DNA of 48,688 nt, taken from positions 1 to 48,688 of the forward strand of contig NZ_MUIO01000052.1 in the NCBI RefSeq assembly GCF_002087235.1. Direction: 5' to 3'. Within the stretch, counting starts at the first letter, position 1, and each line of letters starts with the position of its first letter. This document shows, one piece after another, positions 36,974 through 45,270 of this stretch. A program made the position numbers and the translations under genes. The notes under the pieces were generated by a model that saw nothing but the letters and a program-made list of their open reading frames with translations, was not told the DNA's origin and did not search any database. Origin of the DNA: Pseudomonas floridensis (GTDB taxonomy: Bacteria; Pseudomonadota; Gammaproteobacteria; Pseudomonadales; Pseudomonadaceae).

Positions 36974-38524
36974 TCAGAGCCCCTCCAGCGTGCTGTAGAT
37001 AATGTGCTTGTCAATCTTGCCGTTCACCGTTTTTGGAAACACAGGTACTTTTTTGTAACGCAGCGGATGCATGTAGCCCGGAAGCACAGCCCTGGCCTGT
37101 TTCTTCAGTTGTTGAATGGTGTCCGCTTCATTCTGCCTGGACGAAAAACAACAGAACAAATAGTCGCCCCACTGGGCATCATTAAAAGCAAGCACACACA
37201 CTTCAAGCACATCAACCACCTGACCCAGCGCAGATTCGATATCACCCAGCTCAACCCGGTAACCGTTAATTTTTACTTGTTGATCAATGCGCCCGATATA
37301 AAGCAGATCTCCGTTATCCGCCTGCTCAACCAGATCACCCGAACGGTAATATGTTTCCGTGCCGCCTTCCGGGGTGATGAATTTATCCGCGGTCAGTGCC
37401 TGTCTGTTCAAGTAGCCTTCCGCTACCTGGGGACCGCCCAGAATCAACTCGCCCTCTGTCGCACCCGGAATTTCTCGATGTAGCCAATACGAAAAGCCTG
37501 GTAAGGGTCTGCCTATATTGGAGGTACCTTGCGCGGCTTCTTGTCGGGTGACGACATGTACCGTGGCATGTACGGTAACTTCAGTAATGCCATACATATT
37601 AATCAAGCGGGGCCGTGCATCGCCAAACACATCGAACCAGGTCTGTAGCCTGCCTGGATTGAGTCGCTCGCCCCCAAAGACAATACAGCGCAACGCCAAC
37701 TCTTCGGCAGGCACCCGGGCCAATGACACCGCATTAATTGCAAAGGCTGACGGCGTCTGATTAAGGATGGTCACCTGCTCGGACCTGATGAAGTCTGCAA
37801 ATTGATCCGGAGACAACCTCACATCCAGGGGCGGTATTAACAGCTTGCCGCCAAACCCCAGTGCGCTCCAGATTTCCCATACGGAGAAATCAAAAGCATA
37901 CGAATGATACAAAACGATAATGTCTTCATTACTGAACTCGAACATGGGCTGCGTGCCTTCAAACAACGCAGCCACATTACCGTGTGTGATAGGAACGCCT
38001 TTGGGGCGACCTGTCGTGCCGGATGTATAAATTACGTAGGCGCGCTGATCCCGAGCGATAGGCTCAAAGGTAAAACCGTCGGGGTCGGCGTAGATCAACT
38101 GGCTGGCCGGTGTGAACGTTTCTTCCTGCCTTAGCGAGCTGTCGGATTCCCCGATGATGAGTTTGGGATTAGCGTCAGAAAGAATGGCAACGTTTCGTTG
38201 CATCGGAGCCGATTTGTCGAGCGGAATATACGCTGCACCGCACAGTTGTACCGCCAGTAAAACAGCGATCAGGTCAGTGGAGGGGGCCATTTCTACAGCA
38301 ATGAAGTCAGACCGCATCACACCCCGTGCGCGCAATCCGCAGGCAAGCTGTCTGACCCGAGCTGCCAATTGACCGTAAGTGAGTTCACAGACAGAGTCTT
38401 TAACAGCCGACGCATTGGGAGCGGTGGCGACTACGCTGAAAAAGCGTTCAATAATCAACGGGCTTGCGGCGCTTTGCGCACCACTTCCTACAGAGAGAGA
38501 ATCCATTTTCTCCAGAGCATTCAT
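36974..38524 (-). CDS. Threonine-type NRPS adenylation enzyme
   Basis: The 516-residue enzyme has adenylation core motifs YVIYTSGTTGRPKGVPITHGN (A3), MYGITEVTVHA (A5), YYRSGDL (A7), GRIDQQVKINGYRVELGDIE (A8) and NGKIDK with catalytic Lys503 (A10). The specificity residues are Asp212, Phe213, Trp216, Asn255, Val282, Gly284, Met310, Val318, His319, Lys503, giving DFWNVGMVHK, the threonine code seen in SyrB1-type domains. It lacks fused condensation or carrier domains; the carrier gene follows directly. It is the first gene of the operon. MDSLSVG six codons downstream is an alternative start with GGAG before it. Confidence 0.92.
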   Translation of the reverse strand: MNALEKMDSLSVGSGAQSAASPLIIERFFSVVATAPNASAVKDSVCELTYGQLAARVRQLACGLRARGVMRSDFIAVEMAPSTDLIAVLLAVQLCGAAYIPLDKSAPMQRNVAILSDANPKLIIGESDSSLRQEETFTPASQLIYADPDGFTFEPIARDQRAYVIYTSGTTGRPKGVPITHGNVAALFEGTQPMFEFSNEDIIVLYHSYAFDFSVWEIWSALGFGGKLLIPPLDVRLSPDQFADFIRSEQVTILNQTPSAFAINAVSLARVPAEELALRCIVFGGERLNPGRLQTWFDVFGDARPRLINMYGITEVTVHATVHVVTRQEAAQGTSNIGRPLPGFSYWLHREIPGATEGELILGGPQVAEGYLNRQALTADKFITPEGGTETYYRSGDLVEQADNGDLLYIGRIDQQVKINGYRVELGDIESALGQVVDVLEVCVLAFNDAQWGDYLFCCFSSRQNEADTIQQLKKQARAVLPGYMHPLRYKKVPVFPKTVNGKIDKHIIYSTLEGL

Positions 38525-38559
38525 CCTGCATACCCGTTCCGTTTAAAAGACGAACGGAC

Positions 38560-38586
38560 ACTATAGCGAACAAAAGACTAAGTCAA
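38560..38586 (-). promoter_or_regulatory. Candidate sigma-70 promoter of the halogenase operon
   Basis: On the minus strand TTGACT, 15 bases and TATAGT precede the adenylation gene. The transcript would start about 30 bases before its ATG. The spacer is short, which is often seen in promoters that need an activator; the XRE-cupin protein is a candidate. Confidence 0.45.
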
Positions 38587-38797
38587 GCAGGACTCGTGAA
38601 AGCGTTCAGCCGACGATTTCGTCGCTCCCAAACGTTAAGATTTTCAATGAAGATGTAGGTCAGGTCGCCGCGCAGGCGGTCAAGCAGGCCACGTAAGAGC
38701 TCATCGACCGAGGCTGACAGCGGTTTGAATCACAGTGGGCAGCGTGACGATGAGACCACACCTCACCGCCCGCTCACTGTCGTCAGCCTGGTGCCGA

Positions 38798-39778
38798 TCA
38801 GGCTATCTGTTCGCGGGAAACGCCAAGCCCGAAGCGTTCGCGGTAGGCGGAAGGCGGCAGACCGATCGCATTGCGAAACGCCACGCGAAAACTTTCTACC
38901 GAACGATAACCACACACTCTCGCCACACTGGCAGTGCTCTGGTCGGTGCTTTCCAGTAGATCCCGCGCACGGCTCAGTCGCTCTTGCTGCAACCAGGCCT
39001 TTGGCGAAAGGCCGGTGGTTTCAACAAAGCGCCTGAGAAACGTACGTTCGCTCATGGCGACCTGGCTGGCCATCTCGCAGACACTCAAAGGTTTGTCCAG
39101 ATTTTCCCGTGCCCACTGCAATACACGGGTTAGCTCATTGCGCGGCGATTTGCTCACTGGCGTCACGATGAATTGTGACTGCCCCCCCGTACGCTGAGGC
39201 GCCATGACCAGTCGCCGAGCCACCGAGTTTGCGACGTGGGCACCAAAGTCACGCAGGATCAGATGTAAACAGGCATCAATGCCGGCAGCACTGCCGGCCG
39301 AAGTAATGATCTGCCCGGCATCGACATACAGCACGTTCGGATCAACCGTGACAGACGGAAATCGTTCGGCCAGTTCTTCGCTCAGTTGCCAGTGAGTGGT
39401 CACCGTCTTGCCGTCGAGCAAACCGGTCGCGGCAAGAACGAATACGCCCGAACAGATCGACAGCAGGCGCGCGCCTCGCGCATGAGCATTACGCAACGCG
39501 GTCAGCAATGCTTCAGGAGGCGCTTCATGACGACTGCGCCACCCCGGAATAATGATCGTCCGGGCGCTATCAAGCAGTTCCAGGCTGGCATCAATACTGA
39601 TTTGAATCCCGCCCAACGTCTGCATGGGACCTTGGTCAACCGCAACAATCTGACAGTCGTACCACAGAACTTCGATTTCCGGACGCGGCAAACCAAAAAT
39701 CTCCAGTGCAATACCGAATTCAAAAACACAAAGACCTTTGTAGGCGAGGATGGCCACAGTTCCAGGATGATCAGACAT
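38798..39778 (-). CDS. ftrA: FtrA/GlxA-type AraC family regulator
   Basis: The 326-residue protein has an N-terminal DJ-1/PfpI-like domain (VAILAYKGLCVFEFGIALEIFGLPRP; nucleophile-elbow Cys in LLSICSGVFVLAATGLLDGKTVTTHW) and a C-terminal AraC DNA-binding domain (NLDKPLSVCEMASQVAMSERTFLRRF ... RARDLLESTDQSTASVARVCGYRSVESF). FtrA-like regulators respond to amine or amino acid metabolites. The start at 39778 gives MSDHPGTVAILAY. It lies between the two halogenase gene sets, divergent from the second, and may regulate it. Confidence 0.88.
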   Translation of the reverse strand: MSDHPGTVAILAYKGLCVFEFGIALEIFGLPRPEIEVLWYDCQIVAVDQGPMQTLGGIQISIDASLELLDSARTIIIPGWRSRHEAPPEALLTALRNAHARGARLLSICSGVFVLAATGLLDGKTVTTHWQLSEELAERFPSVTVDPNVLYVDAGQIITSAGSAAGIDACLHLILRDFGAHVANSVARRLVMAPQRTGGQSQFIVTPVSKSPRNELTRVLQWARENLDKPLSVCEMASQVAMSERTFLRRFVETTGLSPKAWLQQERLSRARDLLESTDQSTASVARVCGYRSVESFRVAFRNAIGLPPSAYRERFGLGVSREQIA

Positions 39779-40173
39779 TGGCGTAAATTTACCGTTTATT
39801 GGCGGGTGTCCTACTGTAGCCGACTGATCGAGTCCCCTACAATCGCCACGGACAATCACGAAAACAATAGACGACCACGCTTTATCCAAGCGACTGTCGC
39901 AGTGCCGACGCCCACTTGATACGTCGACAGAAGATTGTCCACTGTCCATACAATGAACAGCCTGGATGCCACGCGAATAGATTCAGCTTCTCTTGAACAG
40001 TTATCCGCGTTGCCGTGCGTCCATCACTTATTCCTGCCATTAAATTCCATACCCTCATTTCATGACCGTCACCTATCGGCGACCGGGTAATGATGGAGGT
40101 CGGCGATAGCGAGCGGGCGCTCGTTAATGCCGCTTGCTGCATGAGCGTTATCAGGACGCGTGAGGACAGGGAC
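39779..40173. other. Divergent intergenic region, ftrA / antiporter
   Basis: About 395 bases without a convincing gene separate the AraC-type regulator from the antiporter. It should contain the promoters for both directions, but I see no clear consensus box or strong inverted repeat. Confidence 0.5.
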
Positions 40174-41406
40174 ATGTTATTCGTACAGATTTTATTTGTG
40201 ATGCTGACGGCCAAGTTACTCGGTGCCTTGCTGGCGCGCTTTGGCCAGCCTCAAGTGGTGGGTGAAATGATCGCCGGATTCGTATTGGGCCCGGTTATTC
40301 TTGGTCAGTTATTTCCAGGTTTCCATCAGCAACTATTCGATGCCGAGGCGACACGCCAGTTGAAAGTTCTCAGTGAATTGGGGCTGCTGCTGTTTACCTT
40401 CGTCATTGGTGCTGAATTCCGGTTCCCGGCAAAAGGCAGCAAGACCGGACTCAAGGCCTTGGCGATTGGCGGGTTCAGCATTGTCATTCCTTTTAGTTTG
40501 GGGATGGCAATCGCGCCTTGGCTTTTCGAACGCTTTTCCCACCCAGACGTTTCTCGACTGAGCTTCACTCTTTTCATAGGCACCGTGTTCTCGGTCACCG
40601 CTTTTCCGGTTCTCGCCCGGATTCTCAAGGAGCGCGGCCTGCTCGGCAGTGAGGCTGGAACAATTGCCCTGGTGGCAGCAGCCATGACCGATGTGGTTGC
40701 GTGGCTGCTGATTGCGCTGGTAGCCGTTGTCAGCGGCCATGACGGTAGCTGGCTGGTGCTCGGCGGGCGACTCCTCGGATTGCTATTGCTGGTCGCTGTG
40801 TCCTTTGCCCTGCTCAAGCCGCTGTTGCGCAAATGGCTGTCCGCCAAAGATCGTGTTGCTCAACCCAAGGTGCTGATCGTGATGGTCGCCGGAGCGCTGA
40901 TCTACGGAAGCCTCACCCATGCTCTCGGGGTACATGCAGTGTTTGGGGCCTTCCTGTTCGGACTGTGCCTGCCACGGGAACAGCACTTGCTGGAGATGAT
41001 CATTGAGCGCCTGGAACATGTCTCGCTGATCATTCTGATGCCGTGCTTCTTCGCCTTGACCGGGCTGAGTACCAGCAGCTCCGCATTTTCCAGCCTGGGC
41101 CTGCCCGTTCTGGCGGTCATTCTGACGGTGGCCATTATTGGCAAAGTAGCGGGCAGCGCTCTTGGCGCCCGAATGATGGCCTATCCATGGTCGATGTCCT
41201 GGACGCTTGGCGTGTTGATGAACACCCGCGGCTTGATGGAGCTGGTCGTACTCAAGATAGGTCTGGACCTGGGCATCATCGGTACCGAACTGTTTACCGC
41301 GCTGGTGGTAATGACCATTGTCACCACCTTGATGACCGGGCCGTTGCTGAGTTTGAAAACCCACCGATGGTTAACCGCGGGGGTTATCCATCAATCACGA
41401 AACTGA
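40174..41406 (+). CDS. CPA2-family cation/proton antiporter
   Basis: The 410-residue membrane protein has about twelve helices and the CPA2 landmarks QPQVVGEMIAGFVLGPVILG, LKVLSELGLLLFTFVIGAEF, SVTAFPVLARIL and the ion-binding MTDVVAW. There is no C-terminal TrkA-N domain, unlike KefB/C. It resembles the GerN/NapA-like Na+(K+)/H+ group; the ion cannot be told from sequence. Its stop lies 46 bases before the BesD-like gene on the same strand, so it may be the first gene of that transcript. I start at 40174, preceded by GAGG. Confidence 0.85.
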   Translation: MLFVQILFVMLTAKLLGALLARFGQPQVVGEMIAGFVLGPVILGQLFPGFHQQLFDAEATRQLKVLSELGLLLFTFVIGAEFRFPAKGSKTGLKALAIGGFSIVIPFSLGMAIAPWLFERFSHPDVSRLSFTLFIGTVFSVTAFPVLARILKERGLLGSEAGTIALVAAAMTDVVAWLLIALVAVVSGHDGSWLVLGGRLLGLLLLVAVSFALLKPLLRKWLSAKDRVAQPKVLIVMVAGALIYGSLTHALGVHAVFGAFLFGLCLPREQHLLEMIIERLEHVSLIILMPCFFALTGLSTSSSAFSSLGLPVLAVILTVAIIGKVAGSALGARMMAYPWSMSWTLGVLMNTRGLMELVVLKIGLDLGIIGTELFTALVVMTIVTTLMTGPLLSLKTHRWLTAGVIHQSRN

Positions 41407-41452
41407 CGACGTGCCGTTGATAAATCGATCAAAAAAAGAAAAGGGAGCCATT

Positions 41453-42247
41453 ATGAAACATCAGAAACCCGGTCTGGCCATGGACGTGCTTGAACAACAA
41501 CTCGAGAAGCACTTTCAGACCATTCTCTGTGACGAAACCCGGATGAAAAAAATTCGCAATGAGTTTCGTCGCGATGGTTATTTCAACTTCAAGGATTTTA
41601 CCTTTCTACCGCGCAAGGTATTGGAAAGTGTTCACGAAGAGGTTCATGAATTGCTCAATGAGTATTCGGTGCGTCGCGACGTGACGGTTCCGTCCACCGG
41701 CAATACCTACCGTAAAATGTATAACGTCAATCAGCCGGAAATTGCCGAAGGCGGCACCTTGATTCCAGCACTGTACGAATCCAGAGCGCTGCGCAACTTT
41801 CTCGGCAATATTGCCGGCGATGATCTGGCCTCATGCTGGGAGCAGGAACAGTATCTGGTCACCAAGCTCAGCCACCCGGGCGATACTCATGGCTGGCACT
41901 GGGGCGACTACCCCTACACCATGATCTGGATTATCGAAGCGCCCGAGGATCCTGCGATCGGTGGCGTTCTGCAATGTGTGCCACACAGCGAATGGGACAA
42001 GCAGAACCCGCAGATCTGGCAGTACATCCTCAACAATCAAATCAAGTCCTATCACCACCTCAAGGGTGACGTGTACTTCCTCAAGTCCGACACCACCTTG
42101 CACCACGTTGTACCGATCCAGCAAGAAACCACTCGCATCATTCTCAATACCTGCTGGGCGAGCGCCCATGACCGCCGCACCGATGTCGCCCACGAAAGTA
42201 TCGATGTGATCTGGGGCACCGAAGCGCGCACAGCCGAAGCTTCATAA
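41453..42247 (+). CDS. BesD-like radical halogenase for a free amino acid
   Basis: The 264-residue Fe(II)/2-oxoglutarate enzyme resembles the BesD/Hal family: THGWHWGDYPYTMIWIIEAP, GGVLQCVPHSEWDK, GDVYFLKSDTTLHHVVPI and TRIILNTCWA. The proximal iron motif is His149-Trp-Gly151, H-x-G rather than H-x-D, so a carboxylate ligand is lacking and chloride can bind; the distal His is 217 or 218 and Arg228 should bind 2-oxoglutarate. BesD chlorinates free lysine at C4, and relatives take ornithine or aliphatic amino acids. Co-occurrence with a BesC-like enzyme makes lysine the likely substrate. The ATG at 41453 follows GGGAG. Confidence 0.85.
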   Translation: MKHQKPGLAMDVLEQQLEKHFQTILCDETRMKKIRNEFRRDGYFNFKDFTFLPRKVLESVHEEVHELLNEYSVRRDVTVPSTGNTYRKMYNVNQPEIAEGGTLIPALYESRALRNFLGNIAGDDLASCWEQEQYLVTKLSHPGDTHGWHWGDYPYTMIWIIEAPEDPAIGGVLQCVPHSEWDKQNPQIWQYILNNQIKSYHHLKGDVYFLKSDTTLHHVVPIQQETTRIILNTCWASAHDRRTDVAHESIDVIWGTEARTAEAS

Positions 42248-42336
42248 GCCTGACGCCCGTACAGCCATCGAGTGAGCACGATCATCCACAGTGCCTGCGG
42301 TAGGCCGTTGCCTTTTTATCTTCAAGGAGAACTACC

Positions 42337-43083
42337 ATGTCCATCAGTCAAGAAACGTTCCAGTCCGAAACCGCCTACGTTGTACGTGACAACGGGGTCG
42401 ATCTCGAACTTAAGTTGTTCATGGATGAGCAGATTGACTACATCCTCAAACATCGCGCCACCGAGCACCCGTTCCTCAATGCTTATGCTCAGAAAGGCCT
42501 GCGTCCCGAACAGAGCAAGGTGCTGTACCTGGAAACCTTGCACTACTTCAAGTTCCTGCCGTTCTACGTCTGCGGTATTTCAACCATTACCCGGGACGAA
42601 GCCGTTTTGCGCACAATCGCCTTCAATGCTCGCGACGAATTGGGAGAAACCCAGTCGCACTCGGACCTGTATCGCAAATTTCTTCACGATAAGGGGATCG
42701 ATGAGGCGCAGATCCAGGCTTATAAATGCCTGCCCAGCACTCAGGCATTGAACGACGGCATCTGCGCGCTTTACAACACCCCGCCGTTGCAGAAAGCCTT
42801 GGGCGGTTTGTTTGCAGATGAAGCGATGTCGGCATCGATGGTATCCAAATACAACGATGGCCTGATACATGAAGGTGTGGACGAGCGCGGTCGGTTTTTC
42901 TGGACGTTACACATGGAAGTGGAGGTCGGCCATTCCAATGCCGTGTTCAACGTCATGGAAAAACACCTGCAGACCCAAGAAGAACGTCGCCTGTTCGCCG
43001 AAGGTATTGAACAGTATCTGCACTTGATGGAAGTGTTCTGGGACGGTATCGAACGTAAACTCAATGCCGAGGCACTGCAATGA
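42337..43083 (+). CDS. BesC-like heme-oxygenase-fold di-iron oxidase
   Basis: The 248-residue all-helical protein belongs to the heme-oxygenase-like di-iron oxidases. Likely metal ligands are Glu101 and His108 (DELGETQSH), Glu162 (DEAM), and Glu196 with His199 (MEVEVGHSN). BesC cleaves 4-chloro-lysine into 4-chloroallylglycine, formaldehyde and ammonia, and this gene follows the BesD-like gene 89 bases downstream with a strong AAGGAG site. A TenA-like or other role is possible, but the halogenase neighbour favours BesC. It overlaps the transporter gene by four bases. Confidence 0.8.
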   Translation: MSISQETFQSETAYVVRDNGVDLELKLFMDEQIDYILKHRATEHPFLNAYAQKGLRPEQSKVLYLETLHYFKFLPFYVCGISTITRDEAVLRTIAFNARDELGETQSHSDLYRKFLHDKGIDEAQIQAYKCLPSTQALNDGICALYNTPPLQKALGGLFADEAMSASMVSKYNDGLIHEGVDERGRFFWTLHMEVEVGHSNAVFNVMEKHLQTQEERRLFAEGIEQYLHLMEVFWDGIERKLNAEALQ

Positions 43084-44009
43084 CTGCAAAAAACGAGTCT
43101 GGCAACGGCGTAGCGTTTGGTCTCGGCGCCACCCTGCTGTGGGGATCGTACCCGCTGTGGTACAAGCCGCTGGCGGGGCTGGATGCCTACCACCTGCTAT
43201 CGTGGCGAGTGGTGTTCGCGGAACTGTTTCTCGTGGCTCTGTTGCTACTGACCGGACGCTTGCCAGTGCTGCGCTCAACGTTGCGCACAGTAAGCCCGAA
43301 AAGCGTGCTGACGATCGCGGGCGTCCTCGGACTGTGGTGGCTGATGTACATCTACGGAATCATGACGGGCCGGGTGCTGGAGGTAGCTTTCGGCTACTTC
43401 CTAAGTCCTGTCATGAGCATGCTGGTGTCGCGGATTATCTTCAAGGAGCCACTGACGACGTTGCAGACCTGGGCGATTTTCCTCGCAGTGACCGGCGTGA
43501 CCCTGATGGCGTTCGAGCTGCTCAACCTGCGTTCGTTTCCCTGGATCGCATTGGTCATCGGCTTCTGCTACTCGTTCTACGGCATATTCAAGAAGAAGGT
43601 TCCGGGGGATCCGGTAGTGGTGCAGACACTGGAAATCGGCGTGCTGCTGCCATTTGCCGCAGTATTTCTGACGCTGGCACATACCGCCGGGCAAGGGCAT
43701 CAGTTCCTGCTTTCGCCCCCCCATGACCTACTGCTGGTCGCTACGGGGCTGATCACCGTATTACCGTTGTGGTGGTACAGTCTGGCGGCCAAACGTCTAT
43801 CAATGATTACGCTTGGTTTCCTGCAATTCATCCCTCCGATCTGCAATTTCGTGTTGGCCGCCTTCGTTTATGGTGAGCCGGTCTCGTCGCTGAAACTGGC
43901 CGCGTTCGCGTTCATCTGGATGGCGCTGACACTGTTTACCTGGAACTCGATTCGGGTACAAAGAGCCAGCGCTGTCGCCAAACCGGCCGTACAACTGCGT
44001 ACTGCGTGA
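43080..44009 (+). CDS. RarD/EamA-family transporter
   Basis: The 309-residue membrane protein has ten helices and RarD-like segments (GVAFGLGATLLWGSYPLWYKPL, VLEVAFGYFLSPVMSMLVSRIIFKE, LPLWWYSLAAKRLSMITLGFLQFIPP). Its ATG overlaps the BesC-like stop (ATGA), so translation is coupled. I infer that it exports the halogenated product of this gene set. It is not closely similar to the EamA protein of the SyrB2-type operon, so each halogenase set has its own exporter. Confidence 0.87.
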   Translation: MTAKNESGNGVAFGLGATLLWGSYPLWYKPLAGLDAYHLLSWRVVFAELFLVALLLLTGRLPVLRSTLRTVSPKSVLTIAGVLGLWWLMYIYGIMTGRVLEVAFGYFLSPVMSMLVSRIIFKEPLTTLQTWAIFLAVTGVTLMAFELLNLRSFPWIALVIGFCYSFYGIFKKKVPGDPVVVQTLEIGVLLPFAAVFLTLAHTAGQGHQFLLSPPHDLLLVATGLITVLPLWWYSLAAKRLSMITLGFLQFIPPICNFVLAAFVYGEPVSSLKLAAFAFIWMALTLFTWNSIRVQRASAVAKPAVQLRTA

Positions 44010-44014
44010 GGACT

Positions 44015-44043
44015 CGTGCGCCACTCCTGTGGAGTGGCGCACG
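44015..44043 (+). other. Perfect 13-bp hairpin between transporter and dehydrogenase genes
   Basis: CGTGCGCCACTCC pairs perfectly with GGAGTGGCGCACG across a TGT loop, six bases after the transporter stop and 19 before the next ATG. No T run follows, so it looks less like an intrinsic terminator than an mRNA-stability or processing element, or an attenuating structure in the operon. Confidence 0.6.
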
Positions 44044-44062
44044 GGCTATAAGGAGATTCGAA

Positions 44063-45052
44063 ATGAAAAAAATCGCTGTGGTCGGATGCACCGGCGCCGT
44101 GGGCATGACCATGCTCGAGCTGCTTGAAAATACCGGCTATGAAGTGGTGTGCATGGCCTCGAAACGCTCGGCAGGCAAAACGCTGAGGATTGGTGATAGC
44201 GAGCACTTGATAGAACCTTTCTCAGTGGAAGGCTGTGCTACCTGCGACATTGTTTTTCTGTGCGTATCAGGATCCTTCGCCCTTGAACATGGTGAGCGCC
44301 TTGCCCAGTCATCCTATGTAATTGATAACTCTTCGGCCTTTCGCTACGCAGACCACGTGCCATTGCTGGTCCCGCCCATCAACGGCCAACGCTATGCCGG
44401 TGAGAAACTCATCGCCAACCCTAACTGCTCATCGGCTATCGCCTTGATGGTGCTGGGCCCTTTGCATAACGAATATCATCTGGAAAGCGCGATCATCTCC
44501 ACTTATCAGGCTGCCAGCGGAGCCGGTCAACCAGCAATGGAAGAACTACGGGAGCGAGCCAGGTCCTTCATTGATTATGGCGAAAACGATACTGCAGAAC
44601 ACTTCGCGCACAATCTGGCTTTCAATGTCATCCCTCAAGTGGACTCATTTGAAGCCAATGGTTATACACGCGAAGAGATGAAAGTGGTGTGGGAATTGCG
44701 AAAGGTACTGGGCGAGCCAGACCTGGCAATCAGCACAACCGCTGTACGCGTACCGACCCTGCGCTCTCATGCTGAAGCGCTGAGCCTGCAATTCAGGCAA
44801 CCGATCGTTTCACTGGACCGCGTCCGTCAACTGCTCAGTGCCGCGCCCGGCGTCGAAGTCGTTGATGTGCCCGAGTCGGGACGCTATCCGATGCCAATGA
44901 CCTCGACCTACAAACACGCGGTCGAGGTCGGGCGAATCCGTTACAACCTGATCTACAAGGAATACGGTCTGGACATCTTCGTTAGCGGAGATCAACTGCT
45001 GCGAGGTGCCGCCTTGAACGCATTCGAGATCATGCAGTTGCTGCCCGACTAA
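44063..45052 (+). CDS. Divergent aspartate-semialdehyde dehydrogenase
   Basis: The 329-residue enzyme of the aspartate-semialdehyde dehydrogenase family has the NADP-binding GCTGAVG, the nucleophile Cys122 in NPNCSS (usually NPNCST), STYQAASGAGQ and RVPTLRSHAEAL with His236 (usual form RVPVxxGHSE). Housekeeping Asd makes the semialdehyde precursor of lysine, threonine and methionine. This one lies behind a halogenase set on the island, not in the core, so it may raise lysine supply or be a product-resistant copy. AAGGAG precedes the ATG. Confidence 0.85.
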   Translation: MKKIAVVGCTGAVGMTMLELLENTGYEVVCMASKRSAGKTLRIGDSEHLIEPFSVEGCATCDIVFLCVSGSFALEHGERLAQSSYVIDNSSAFRYADHVPLLVPPINGQRYAGEKLIANPNCSSAIALMVLGPLHNEYHLESAIISTYQAASGAGQPAMEELRERARSFIDYGENDTAEHFAHNLAFNVIPQVDSFEANGYTREEMKVVWELRKVLGEPDLAISTTAVRVPTLRSHAEALSLQFRQPIVSLDRVRQLLSAAPGVEVVDVPESGRYPMPMTSTYKHAVEVGRIRYNLIYKEYGLDIFVSGDQLLRGAALNAFEIMQLLPD

Positions 45053-45270
45053 CCGCTGCGGTTGACGGTCAGCGAGCCAATGCTGACGACTCGGCCGTCG
45101 GCACTTTTACATAGAGCTGTGTCCATCGAGCACGTTGGACACGGATTTCAACGCTTCATATCGGACGGCATCCACCACACCGCAGAACGCGGTTCTACAT
45201 ACTGGGTTTGTCGGCCCGGTTGTGCTCAATACACATGACGCCATCGCATACGCGGGGGCCGGGTGCAGAT
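45053..45270. other. Intergenic space after the BesD-like gene set
   Basis: This short stretch between convergent genes contains no clear gene or strong terminator. It separates the biosynthetic genes from the TnsE-like gene. Confidence 0.4.

Noticed and set aside
37643..37690. An initial reading of the adenylation code with Phe at the sixth position
   Set aside because: Aligning the FGGE block properly puts Val282 and Gly284 in the two positions, giving DFWNVGMVHK; the Phe (283) is not a pocket residue.
41880..41915. Reading the BesD-like HWGD segment as an H-x-D hydroxylase motif
   Set aside because: Asp152 is three residues after His149, not two; the residue in the ligand position is Gly151.
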